A stretch of DNA of 43,304 nucleotides, from positions 1-43,304 of the forward strand of contig JAFAEM010000049.1 of NCBI GenBank assembly GCA_023424015.1. Reading direction: 5' to 3'. The DNA comes from Bacteroidota bacterium. GTDB lineage: Bacteria; Bacteroidota; Bacteroidia; Chitinophagales; Chitinophagaceae. Position 1 is the first letter of the stretch, and each line of letters begins with the position of its first letter. The position numbers and the translations under genes are program-made. The notes under the pieces are model-generated. The model was not told where the DNA came from and did no database searches. It worked only from the letters and a program-made list of their open reading frames with translations. Shown here one piece after another: positions 35,876-43,304 of the stretch.

Positions 35876-36808
35876 ATGAGCAACATCAACTGGCAGGGCG
35901 TTTATCCGGCCATGCTTACCCCTTTCACAGCTGAAGACAAAATTGACTTTGCGTTTTTAGAGAAGAATATATCAGCCCAGCTAAATGCAGGCTCCGAGGG
36001 TTTGATCTTTGCCGGTTCGCTTGGCGAAGCCAGCACCCTGGAACAGGAGGAAAAGATCCAATTGGTCGTGTATGCAACTGAACTTGTAAAAGGAAAAGTA
36101 CCAGTCATACTCACGATAGCAGAACAGGCAACCCGTACTGCTGTCAAACTAGCGGAGCAGGCGGAGAAAAATGGCGCATCCGGGTTGATGGTCCTGCCAC
36201 CGATGCGTTATAGATCGGATGACCGTGAAACCGTAGAATATTTTAAAACAATTGCCGGTAGTACTTCGCTTCCGATCATGGTGTATAATAATCCGGTTGA
36301 TTACAAGATCGAAGTAACGCCTGCTATGTTCGATCAACTGGCTAAAATTCCCACGATAGAGTCGGTAAAAGAATCAACTCGTGATGTGACCAATATTGTC
36401 AGGATGCGTAATCGGTTTGGTGATCGCTTTAAACTTTTATGTGGTGTTGACACCCTTGTAATGGAAGAGTTGATGCTCGGTGCTGATGGTATAGTAGGCG
36501 GGTTGGTTGACGCGTTCCCCGAAGAAACTGTCGCCATCTATAAACTCGTAAAAGCCGGCCGGTATGCAGAAGCGCTTGAGATCTACAAATGGTTTATGCC
36601 GGTACTGGAGCTGGATATCCAGCCAAAGCTGGTACAATATATTAAGATGGCAGCAGCGCAGACAGGATTGTGTTCTGAATATACCCGGGCACCCCGACAG
36701 GCGGTAGAAGGCCATGAGCGGCAAACTGTATTAGCGACGATCCAGAAAGCGATTGAGACAAGACCCGTGCTGCCTGATTATAAAAAGCTGGCAGCGCAGA
36801 CTGTTTAA
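35876..36808 (+). CDS. DHDPS-family lyase/deaminase, probable pyrroline-4-hydroxy-2-carboxylate deaminase
   Basis: 310-residue TIM-barrel class I enzyme. The Schiff-base Lys165 is in ESVKEST, and the Tyr137 in MVYNNPVDY; GSLGEASTL is the family's GE-T region. The family covers dihydrodipicolinate synthase, N-acetylneuraminate lyase, 4-hydroxy-2-oxoglutarate aldolase and the deaminase of hydroxyproline catabolism (LhpC). The next gene is a hydroxyproline epimerase and a D-amino-acid dehydrogenase follows, which favours the deaminase giving 2-oxoglutarate semialdehyde (inference from context). Length is normal. First gene of the operon. Confidence 0.85.
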   Translation: MSNINWQGVYPAMLTPFTAEDKIDFAFLEKNISAQLNAGSEGLIFAGSLGEASTLEQEEKIQLVVYATELVKGKVPVILTIAEQATRTAVKLAEQAEKNGASGLMVLPPMRYRSDDRETVEYFKTIAGSTSLPIMVYNNPVDYKIEVTPAMFDQLAKIPTIESVKESTRDVTNIVRMRNRFGDRFKLLCGVDTLVMEELMLGADGIVGGLVDAFPEETVAIYKLVKAGRYAEALEIYKWFMPVLELDIQPKLVQYIKMAAAQTGLCSEYTRAPRQAVEGHERQTVLATIQKAIETRPVLPDYKKLAAQTV

Positions 36809-36833
36809 TTTTACCAGATCCCTATATCACAAC

Positions 36834-37835
36834 ATGTCATCCAAAACATTTCTTTGTATCGATGCACATACCTGCGGGAACCCTGTGAGAGTTGTGGCCG
36901 GTGGCGGTCCTTTCCTGGAAGGCGCCAATATGATGGAAAAACGTCTTCATTTTTTAAAAGACTATGACTGGATACGCAAGGGCCTGATGTTTGAACCCCG
37001 CGGACATGATATGATGAGCGGCAGCATCCTTTTTCCGCCACATGATCAACAGAATGATGCAGGTGTTTTATTTATAGAAACCAGCGGTTGTCTGCCAATG
37101 TGCGGTCATGGTACCATCGGCACGGTTACCATCGCAATTGAAGAAGGTCTGATCGTACCGAAAACACGGGGCAGACTTCGGCTGGAGACACCTGCCGGTC
37201 TTGTGTTGGTTGAATATCGGCAGGAAGGAAAAAAAGTGAAATCAGTAAAGCTCACCAATGTAAAATCATTTTTATACGCGGAGGGACTGGAACTGGATTG
37301 TCCCGACCTTGGCAAATTGAAGGTAGACGTGGCGTATGGTGGCAACTTTTACGCAATCGTGGATCCTCAGGAAAATTTCCCCGGTCTTGAGAATTACAAC
37401 GCGGATCAGCTTATCGCATGGAGTCGTGAATGCCGCAAACAACTTAACGCTAAATACAGTTTTGTTCATCCCGAAAATGAACATATTCAGGGGCTGAGTC
37501 ATTTGTTGTGGACTGGTAAAACCATTTCGCCTGCGGCAACTGCGCGTAACGCCGTGTTCTATGGCGACAAAGCAATTGATCGTTCGCCCTGTGGCACAGG
37601 TACTTCGTCCAGGATGGCGCAATGGTACGCGAAAGGAAAACTGAAAAAGGGTGATGAGTTTGTACATGAGAGCATCATCGGTTCGCAATTTATTGGCCGT
37701 ATTGAGGAAGAAACAACGATCGGCGACCGCAAGGCCATCATACCATCTATAGAAGGCTGGGCGATCGTGTACGGCTACAATACTATCCGGATCGATGACG
37801 ATGACCCCTATGCACACGGATTCCAGGTGATCTGA
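36834..37835 (+). CDS. 4-hydroxyproline 2-epimerase (proline racemase family)
   Basis: 333 residues. Both catalytic cysteines are present: Cys90 in PMCGHGTIG and Cys253 in DRSPCGTGTSS, the pair needed for two-base epimerisation. This separates it from trans-3-hydroxyproline dehydratases, which lack one of them. It should turn trans-4-hydroxy-L-proline into cis-4-hydroxy-D-proline. ATG 36834 gives MSSKTFLCIDAHTCGNPVRV, the family's start; the frame is open back to 36753, but that would overlap the previous gene by 56 bp. Placed 25 bp after the lyase gene and 15 bp before GH127. Confidence 0.92.
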   Translation: MSSKTFLCIDAHTCGNPVRVVAGGGPFLEGANMMEKRLHFLKDYDWIRKGLMFEPRGHDMMSGSILFPPHDQQNDAGVLFIETSGCLPMCGHGTIGTVTIAIEEGLIVPKTRGRLRLETPAGLVLVEYRQEGKKVKSVKLTNVKSFLYAEGLELDCPDLGKLKVDVAYGGNFYAIVDPQENFPGLENYNADQLIAWSRECRKQLNAKYSFVHPENEHIQGLSHLLWTGKTISPAATARNAVFYGDKAIDRSPCGTGTSSRMAQWYAKGKLKKGDEFVHESIIGSQFIGRIEEETTIGDRKAIIPSIEGWAIVYGYNTIRIDDDDPYAHGFQVI

Positions 37836-37850
37836 TAAACTATATCTGCC

Positions 37851-40202
37851 ATGAAAAAGCAATTTTTGTTTATATGGAGCCTGTTACCAATCATGGTGGC
37901 AGCACAGAATATTTTGCATGAAAAGAACAACCCGCTAATTAAGGTGAAGCCGGTGACGGCTATCAATGCATATGCCTTCAATCTTTCACACGTCAGGCTG
38001 CTTGCTGGAAGCCCGTTTAGAAATGCCATGTCGAGGGATTCGGCATATTTACTTGAAATAAACCCTGATCGACTACTTCACAGGTTTCATAAGAATGCCG
38101 GTTTGCCAGTGAAGGATTCGGTATATGGAGGCTGGGAATCGGAAGGATTGTCCGGCCATACAATGGGTCATTACCTGTCAGCCTGCGCTATGATGTATGC
38201 TTCGACCGGTGAAAAGCGATTCAAAGAAATTATTGACTATATCACAGCGGAGCTGGAGCGTTGCCAGAAGGCAAGAGGTACTGGTTATATTGGCGCGATC
38301 CCCAATGAAGATTCCATCTGGGGTCAATTGGCAAGAGGCGAGATCAGGTCTGGTGGATTTGATCTAAATGGGGGATGGGCTCCCTGGTATAATATACACA
38401 AGATAATGTCGGGACTGGTAGATGCCTATTATTACTGTGGCAACAAAAAATCTCTTGCCCTGGTCACGGGTATGGCTGACTGGGTTTACAACACTATCGG
38501 TCATTTAACACAGGAACAAATCGACAAGATGGTGCGTTGTGAATTTGGTGGTATGAACGATGTGCTGGCCAATATCTATAGTATTACCGGTAATAAAAAA
38601 TACCTGGACCTGTCATACAGGTTCTTCGACAATTTTGTAATGGAACCCTTGTCGAAGAGAATCGACCCTATGCCGGGCAAACACGCCAATACCCAGGTGC
38701 CAAAAGCTATTGGCAGCGCTCGTCAATATTCTCTCACGGGTAATGGTCGGGACAGTACCATCGCTTCTTTTTTCTGGAATACCATGACCAAACATCACAG
38801 CTATGTGATCGGTGGAAATAGTAATTATGAGTACTGCGGTGCGCCGGATTCATTAAATACAAGACTAAGTGACAATACGGCTGAGACCTGCAACACGCAT
38901 AATATGTTAAAACTTACCAGGCACCTGTTTAGCTGGCATGCCGATGGTCGATTGTTTGACTATTATGAAAGAGCCCTGTACAACCATATCCTTGCCTCGC
39001 AAAATCCTGAGACAGGTATGATGTGTTATTTTGTTCCGCTGCGCATGGGCGCCAAAAAGGATTTCAGTAAAAAGTTCCATTCGTTTACTTGTTGCGTAGG
39101 GACCGGAATTGAAAACCACGCGAAGTATGGTGAGAGTATCTACTTTGAAGGCGCCGATGGCAGTCTGTTTGTAAACCTGTTCATACCTTCCCAGTTACAA
39201 TGGAGGGAAAAAAACATTACGATCACACAGGCCAATAGTTTCCCCGAGCGTCCACAAACCAGTCTTGTAATTAATACCAGATCAAACAAACAATTTACGA
39301 TACGTGTACGACGTCCTCGTTGGTCGAATGGGCAACCAGAGGTTCGTATCAACGGTGTGAAGACGGAAACCCGGGCTGATGAACAGGGATACATGAATAT
39401 TAACCGGGTATGGAAGGATAATGATATCATCGACATTCGTTTCCCGATGTCTTTGTATACTGAGTCGATGCCTGACAATAGCGATCGAATTGCTTTCTTA
39501 TATGGGCCTGTAGTTTTGGCTGGTCAATTAGGAACAGAAATGACAGATCCGGTTTTTGGAGCACCTGTTTTGCTGACTGACAATAAAAAAATTACGGACT
39601 GGGTAAAACGGGTTTCGGGACCGCTTGAGTTTGTCGTTACAATTGCGCAGCCATCCGATGTTTTTCTAAAACCCTTCTATAAAACCTACGATCAGCATTA
39701 CAATGTATACTGGGATTATTTTACCCATGAGAAATGGGCAGCGCGGAAAGAAGCTTTTGAGGCTGAAAAAATAAAGCAACGCGAGTTGGAAGAGCGAACG
39801 GTGGATCTCATGCGACTAGGAGAGATGCAGCCGGAAAGAGATCATAAATTGCAGGCTACCGAACAATCCTTTACTGAGATCGCCCTGGGACGGGGTGGGC
39901 GTGAAGTGCGCAACGGTGGATATTTTTCGTTTGAGATGAAGGTATTACCGGATGAGGATATGATTCTTCTTTTATCCTACCTGGGAGACGACAGGGGTCG
40001 TGCATTCGACATACTGGTGGACGACACAAAGATCGCCACGCAGGAATTGAAAGGTGGCGAAACTGGAAGGTTTATAGATGTTGAATATGCCATCCCGGCT
40101 GAGCTTACCCGTGGAAAATCAAAGATCACCGTCAAGGTACAAGCGCATCCGAAACGAACAGCCGGTCGGGTGTTTAGCCCCAGAATATTGAAAAAATCAT
40201 AA
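37851..40202 (+). CDS. GH127-family glycoside hydrolase, probable beta-L-arabinofuranosidase
   Basis: 783 residues with signal peptide (ending MVAAQ), so periplasmic or exported. The catalytic (alpha/alpha)6-type region spans about 35-430. Residues aligned with the zinc/cysteine centre of Bifidobacterium longum HypBA1 are all kept: Glu345 and Cys347 in AETCNTHN, Cys414-Cys415 in FTCCVGTGIENH (nucleophile the first of the pair, by analogy). Beta-sandwich domains follow (about 430-600), and a C-terminal extension (about 650-783) resembles DUF6805. HypBA1 removes arabinose from hydroxyproline-linked beta-L-arabinobiose. Finding it between hydroxyproline genes supports that activity. Confidence 0.9.
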   Translation: MKKQFLFIWSLLPIMVAAQNILHEKNNPLIKVKPVTAINAYAFNLSHVRLLAGSPFRNAMSRDSAYLLEINPDRLLHRFHKNAGLPVKDSVYGGWESEGLSGHTMGHYLSACAMMYASTGEKRFKEIIDYITAELERCQKARGTGYIGAIPNEDSIWGQLARGEIRSGGFDLNGGWAPWYNIHKIMSGLVDAYYYCGNKKSLALVTGMADWVYNTIGHLTQEQIDKMVRCEFGGMNDVLANIYSITGNKKYLDLSYRFFDNFVMEPLSKRIDPMPGKHANTQVPKAIGSARQYSLTGNGRDSTIASFFWNTMTKHHSYVIGGNSNYEYCGAPDSLNTRLSDNTAETCNTHNMLKLTRHLFSWHADGRLFDYYERALYNHILASQNPETGMMCYFVPLRMGAKKDFSKKFHSFTCCVGTGIENHAKYGESIYFEGADGSLFVNLFIPSQLQWREKNITITQANSFPERPQTSLVINTRSNKQFTIRVRRPRWSNGQPEVRINGVKTETRADEQGYMNINRVWKDNDIIDIRFPMSLYTESMPDNSDRIAFLYGPVVLAGQLGTEMTDPVFGAPVLLTDNKKITDWVKRVSGPLEFVVTIAQPSDVFLKPFYKTYDQHYNVYWDYFTHEKWAARKEAFEAEKIKQRELEERTVDLMRLGEMQPERDHKLQATEQSFTEIALGRGGREVRNGGYFSFEMKVLPDEDMILLLSYLGDDRGRAFDILVDDTKIATQELKGGETGRFIDVEYAIPAELTRGKSKITVKVQAHPKRTAGRVFSPRILKKS

Positions 40203-40306
40203 TTTATCATGGTTGAACCTGAAAAGTGCTACTACTCATAAAAATAATGGAGATATAGTAATAGCTTCGCGGACTTTAAATCGAAATAAGCTAAAATTTT
40301 CAGGCA

Positions 40307-41557
40307 GTGAAAAATGTGGTTGTTATTGGCGGAGGTATCATGGGATTGAGTTCCGCTTTTTATCTACAGCAATCAGGTCACCAGGTGACGGTTATTGATA
40401 AAGGTGATTTCTCCGATAATTGTTCTTATGGTAATGCAGGGTATGTTTGCCCCAGTCATTTTATTCCCCTGGCAACACCCGGTATAGTATGGAAGGGGTT
40501 AAAATGGATGTTCAATTCTCGCAGTCCTTTTTATGTTCAGCCATCACTTAACGGTTCGCTCGTGGATTGGGGACTTAAGTTCATGGGGGCTGCCAAGCAT
40601 AAAAAAGTGGAAGCTGCCGCTGTACCACTTCGAGATATTGCGTTGCTGAGCCAGCAGGAATATAAAAGCTGGACTGCATTACCGGATTTCGACTTCGCAT
40701 ACGAACACAAAGGTTTACTGGAAGTTTTTCAAACAGAAGCTGTTGGTGAACATGCGCACCATGTTGTGGAAAAAGCAAAATCTTTGGGTCTCGATACGGA
40801 GTTGCTTAGTTATGATGAACTGCAGCAACTGGAGCCGCAGATTAAGTTGAATGCCCTGGGTGCAATAATATTTAAATGTGATGCGCATCTTTATCCCAAT
40901 AAATTAATGACCGGCCTGTATAATCTGCTTCGTCAGCGTGGTGTGAAGTTTATCGCAAATGAGGAAGTAAAGGGATTTGAAAAGGAAAGCAGTCGTATCA
41001 CTAAAGTCATCACAGCAAAGAATTCTTATGATGCAGATGAGGTCGTCGTTGCAACAGGTGCCTGGAGTCGCCAGGTAGCAGCGATGCTCGGTACAAAGAT
41101 ACCTTTGATGCCGGGTCGCGGTTATTCCGTCACGCTCGAAGACTCACCTTATAAAATGAACCACCCTGCGGTGTTAATGGAAGGAAGGGTGGCCATCACC
41201 CCCATGGATGGGAACAAGATCCGCTTTGGCGGTACCATGGAAGTGGTGCCTACCACTACACCGCCAAGGTTTCATCGTGTAGAAGGGATATTAAATGCGG
41301 TGAAAAGATTTATCCCACAATTTAATATTACCATGCCACCCAATGACAGGATCTGGTATGGCTATCGCCCGTGTTCAGCAGATGGATTGCCATACATTGG
41401 CCGTATCACCAGCTACAAGAATGTAGTTGTTGCTACGGGTCATGCTATGATCGGGCTTAGCCTCGGAGCAGGCACTGGCAGACTGGTCAGTGAACTGGTA
41501 GATGAAAAGAGAACCAGCGTAGATCTTCGTCCTTTTGCAGTAGAAAGGTTCGGGTAA
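40307..41557 (+). CDS. FAD-dependent D-amino-acid dehydrogenase, probable D-hydroxyproline dehydrogenase
   Basis: 416 residues from a GTG start (40307), directly ahead of the FAD motif VVIGGGIMGLSSAFYLQQSG (about 4-23). The DadA-like fold continues with SYGNAGYVCPSH, YDADEVVVATGAWSRQVA and the C-terminal GYRPCSADGLPYIGR and GHAMIGLSLGAGTG. In hydroxyproline catabolism such an enzyme (LhpB) oxidises cis-4-hydroxy-D-proline to pyrroline-4-hydroxy-2-carboxylate. Here it completes the set with the epimerase and deaminase. It follows GH127 by 104 bp. Confidence 0.88.
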   Translation: MKNVVVIGGGIMGLSSAFYLQQSGHQVTVIDKGDFSDNCSYGNAGYVCPSHFIPLATPGIVWKGLKWMFNSRSPFYVQPSLNGSLVDWGLKFMGAAKHKKVEAAAVPLRDIALLSQQEYKSWTALPDFDFAYEHKGLLEVFQTEAVGEHAHHVVEKAKSLGLDTELLSYDELQQLEPQIKLNALGAIIFKCDAHLYPNKLMTGLYNLLRQRGVKFIANEEVKGFEKESSRITKVITAKNSYDADEVVVATGAWSRQVAAMLGTKIPLMPGRGYSVTLEDSPYKMNHPAVLMEGRVAITPMDGNKIRFGGTMEVVPTTTPPRFHRVEGILNAVKRFIPQFNITMPPNDRIWYGYRPCSADGLPYIGRITSYKNVVVATGHAMIGLSLGAGTGRLVSELVDEKRTSVDLRPFAVERFG

Positions 41558-41643
41558 TACCGATGGTCTCTTCTGGAAGGGATGGTTCTACAAAATTTCC
41601 AATTACATATTCAAATTCCATTAAAAATTCACACCGGAGGATA

Positions 41644-42930
41644 TCATTTCCTCCACCCCACTTTATGCCCACTCACTGCGAAGTACAAAATAAACAGGTA
41701 GCAGGGCACCATGATCCAGTAAGCCTGCTGCAGTCCAACTGATTCACCCAACTTTGCCCACAACCGAGGCAGGATTGCACCACCCGCTATACCTACGATC
41801 AGCAATGCAGAAGCAGTCTTGGTGAATTTTCCCAGACCATTGATCGCTAGTGGCCAGATGGCAGGCCATACCAATGCATTAGCAAAACCAAGAATGGCGA
41901 TAAAGAAAACGGAAGTAGAACCCGTGGTGAAAATCGCGCCCAGGGAAAACAATACTCCCAGGATGCCTGAAAATTTCAATGCTGTTGATTGCGAGATATA
42001 TTTTGGGATCAGTGCGATTCCGAGCAGGTAACCTACCAGCATTCCGATCATGGTATAACTTGTAAAATGCTTCGCCACATCCAGACTTATTCCCAGTGAA
42101 GCACCATAAACCGAAATCGTGTCGCCTGCCAGTACTTCCACACCAACATATAAAAACAGGGTAACGAAACCCAGCCAGAGGTATGGATAGTGAAAGATAC
42201 TTTCGCGGTTTTTGACCGTTGATGCCGTATCGCTTTCATCTTCCCCTTCCGCCTTTATTTCGGGAAGGCTTGAAAAATGAATAAAGATCGCGAGGGCAAC
42301 TAACACCGCTGCTATAATGATATATGGAACGATCACTTTTGAAGCCAGCGCATCGAGTTCGGCTGCTTTTTGTGTTGCATCCAACGTAAGCAGTTTTGAC
42401 TGTAGTGCGTCGGAATTGTCGAGCATGATAGCGCCCATGATCAGAGGCGCCAGCGCGCCTGCACCTTTATTGCAAATACCCATGATGCTGATCCGTTTGG
42501 CGGCGCTTTCGATAGGCCCGAGGATAGTGACATAAGGATTGCAGGCAGTCTGCAGTAACGCGAGACCTGTACCTATAACAAACAGGCCAATTAAAAATAT
42601 TGTGTAGGTTCTGCTGTTAGCTGCAGGAATAAAGATCAGGGCGCCTACTGCCATCAGCAATAGTCCCAGCATCATACCTTTTTTGAAGCCTGTTTTCTTC
42701 AATACCCACGAGGATGGGAAGGCCATAACAGCATATGAGATGTAAAAGGCGAAAGTCACAAGCATAGCGGCCGAGGTCGTCAGTTCACAGGCGATTTGCA
42801 GATAAGGGATCAGAGTAGCGTTAGCCCAGGTAACAAATCCAAAAATGAAAAATAAGGCACCGATGATCAGCATCGGCATTATATAACTTTGGTTCCTGGT
42901 GTTGGTGGTTGTCAAGGTGATTTCCTGCAT
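41644..42930 (-). CDS. FHS-family sugar MFS transporter (FucP/GluP-like)
   Basis: 428 residues, about 12 TM helices, inner-membrane proton-sugar symporter. The family features FFIFGFVTWANATLIPYLQ and LLQTACNPYVTILGP are visible. At the two positions of E. coli FucP acidic residues (Asp46, Glu135) it has an uncharged residue and Gln, more like the glucose/galactose branch, so the sugar is uncertain. It runs convergent to the hydroxyproline-type operon, 86 bp from the oxidoreductase stop, and may take up the arabinose released by GH127 (inference). Confidence 0.88.
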   Translation of the reverse strand: MQEITLTTTNTRNQSYIMPMLIIGALFFIFGFVTWANATLIPYLQIACELTTSAAMLVTFAFYISYAVMAFPSSWVLKKTGFKKGMMLGLLLMAVGALIFIPAANSRTYTIFLIGLFVIGTGLALLQTACNPYVTILGPIESAAKRISIMGICNKGAGALAPLIMGAIMLDNSDALQSKLLTLDATQKAAELDALASKVIVPYIIIAAVLVALAIFIHFSSLPEIKAEGEDESDTASTVKNRESIFHYPYLWLGFVTLFLYVGVEVLAGDTISVYGASLGISLDVAKHFTSYTMIGMLVGYLLGIALIPKYISQSTALKFSGILGVLFSLGAIFTTGSTSVFFIAILGFANALVWPAIWPLAINGLGKFTKTASALLIVGIAGGAILPRLWAKLGESVGLQQAYWIMVPCYLFILYFAVSGHKVGWRK

Positions 42931-43304
42931 GCAAAATTTATTGAGCCCTGAAAATAATTAAATCCCGGGTTAAACAATGGAACAACCGTTTGCATTAAAT
43001 AATATTGTCAACTATGATTTGAATGATTGATGCGAAATAGAAATGAAGTTGGGTTAGTATTGTTTTTCTTGACGAGAGAAGGACAAATATTTAGGAGAGA
43101 AAACTGTGTCGACACTAATTGCCCTGGTTATTGCTGATGTTGAAATGTAGCGGCTTTCTATTCGTATTTGGCTGCAAGTTCAAAGCTCCCGCGGGGCCCT
43201 CCCAGTTTTGAACTGGAGCGGATTTCGCAACCGTATGACGGTCCTGCGGCTAAGACAGACTCCTCCCACACCCGCCTGCACTCCAGCCTGAAAAACGATA
43301 TGTA
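42931..43304. other. Intergenic end of window with a hairpin-rich patch
   Basis: No gene found in 374 bp. Bases 43177-43247 hold nested inverted repeats: AGTTCAAA (43177) with TTTGAACT (43207), CCAGTTTTGAACTGG (43202-43216), and CGCAACCGT-ATG-ACGGT..TGCG (43226-43247). Possibly another dispersed element that runs to or past the window edge. Confidence 0.5.

Noticed and set aside
35876..36808. True dihydrodipicolinate synthase (dapA) or N-acetylneuraminate lyase
   Set aside because: Schiff-base fold fits, but the hydroxyproline epimerase and D-amino-acid dehydrogenase neighbours make a catabolic deaminase/aldolase more likely; no lysine or sialic acid genes nearby.
36834..37835. trans-3-hydroxy-L-proline dehydratase
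   Set aside because: Those enzymes lack one of the two catalytic cysteines; here both Cys90 and Cys253 are present.
1..43304. tRNA or rRNA genes
   Set aside because: No cloverleaf with a TTCGA loop and CCA-type acceptor, and no rRNA-like stretch, was noticed on either strand by eye.

Overview
The window looks like a chromosomal segment of a Bacteroidota bacterium, most likely Chitinophagaceae (inference from gene families, no search run). Supporting signs are a SusC/SusD pair with an STN-domain SusC, FecR with an ECF sigma factor, DUF4843 and PKD-like lipoproteins, an ExbB-ExbD-ExbD-TonB operon, many short lipoproteins with a Cys-Ser/Lys-Lys start, and almost no strong Shine-Dalgarno sequences. 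No rRNA, tRNA, phage, transposase gene or CRISPR array was seen.

Layout. 1-285: scattered hairpin repeats. 286-1566: ABC-type permease of the MacB/FtsX class. 1826-4949: complete TonB energising operon (exbB, two exbD, tonB), closed by a clear intrinsic terminator. 5147-6529: mnmE. 6530-7160: mostly non-coding, with one probable gene remnant. 7198-8230: compact four-gene module of two single-domain rhodaneses and two small cysteine-containing membrane proteins. 8628-23429: ECF sigma factor, FecR anti-sigma factor, STN-SusC receptor, SusD lipoprotein, DUF4843 and PKD-like lipoproteins, and two tandem secreted metzincin-type metalloproteases. This reads as a self-regulated surface locus for a proteinaceous or peptide substrate. 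23639-26842: AraC regulator, small membrane protein, secreted esterase, MDR oxidoreductase. 26880-33882 (minus strand): membrane protein, a DsbA-like/NhaA fusion antiporter, two lipoproteins, an M14 carboxypeptidase and an OmpA-family protein. 34108-34660: tandem array of about 50-bp hairpin repeats. 34718-35677 (minus): D-2-hydroxyacid dehydrogenase. 35876-41557 (plus): DHDPS-family lyase/deaminase, 4-hydroxyproline epimerase, GH127 beta-L-arabinofuranosidase and FAD D-amino-acid dehydrogenase, followed by a convergent FHS-family sugar transporter.

Most interesting is 35876-42930. Three enzymes fit the trans-4-hydroxy-L-proline pathway (epimerase, D-hydroxyproline dehydrogenase, pyrroline-4-hydroxy-2-carboxylate deaminase). 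Between them lies a GH127 enzyme with all four metal/nucleophile residues, a family known to remove beta-L-arabinofuranose from hydroxyproline glycans of plant extensins. Together they suggest a locus that strips arabinose from hydroxyproline-rich plant glycoproteins and then burns the hydroxyproline itself.

Other points worth checking are the NhaA fusion whose thioredoxin-like domain has lost the first cysteine of CxxC, a hairpin-repeat family with covarying stems and a fixed TTTATGGGTAG flank, a higher-order tandem array of that family, and two copies of a roughly 120-bp long-inverted-repeat element.
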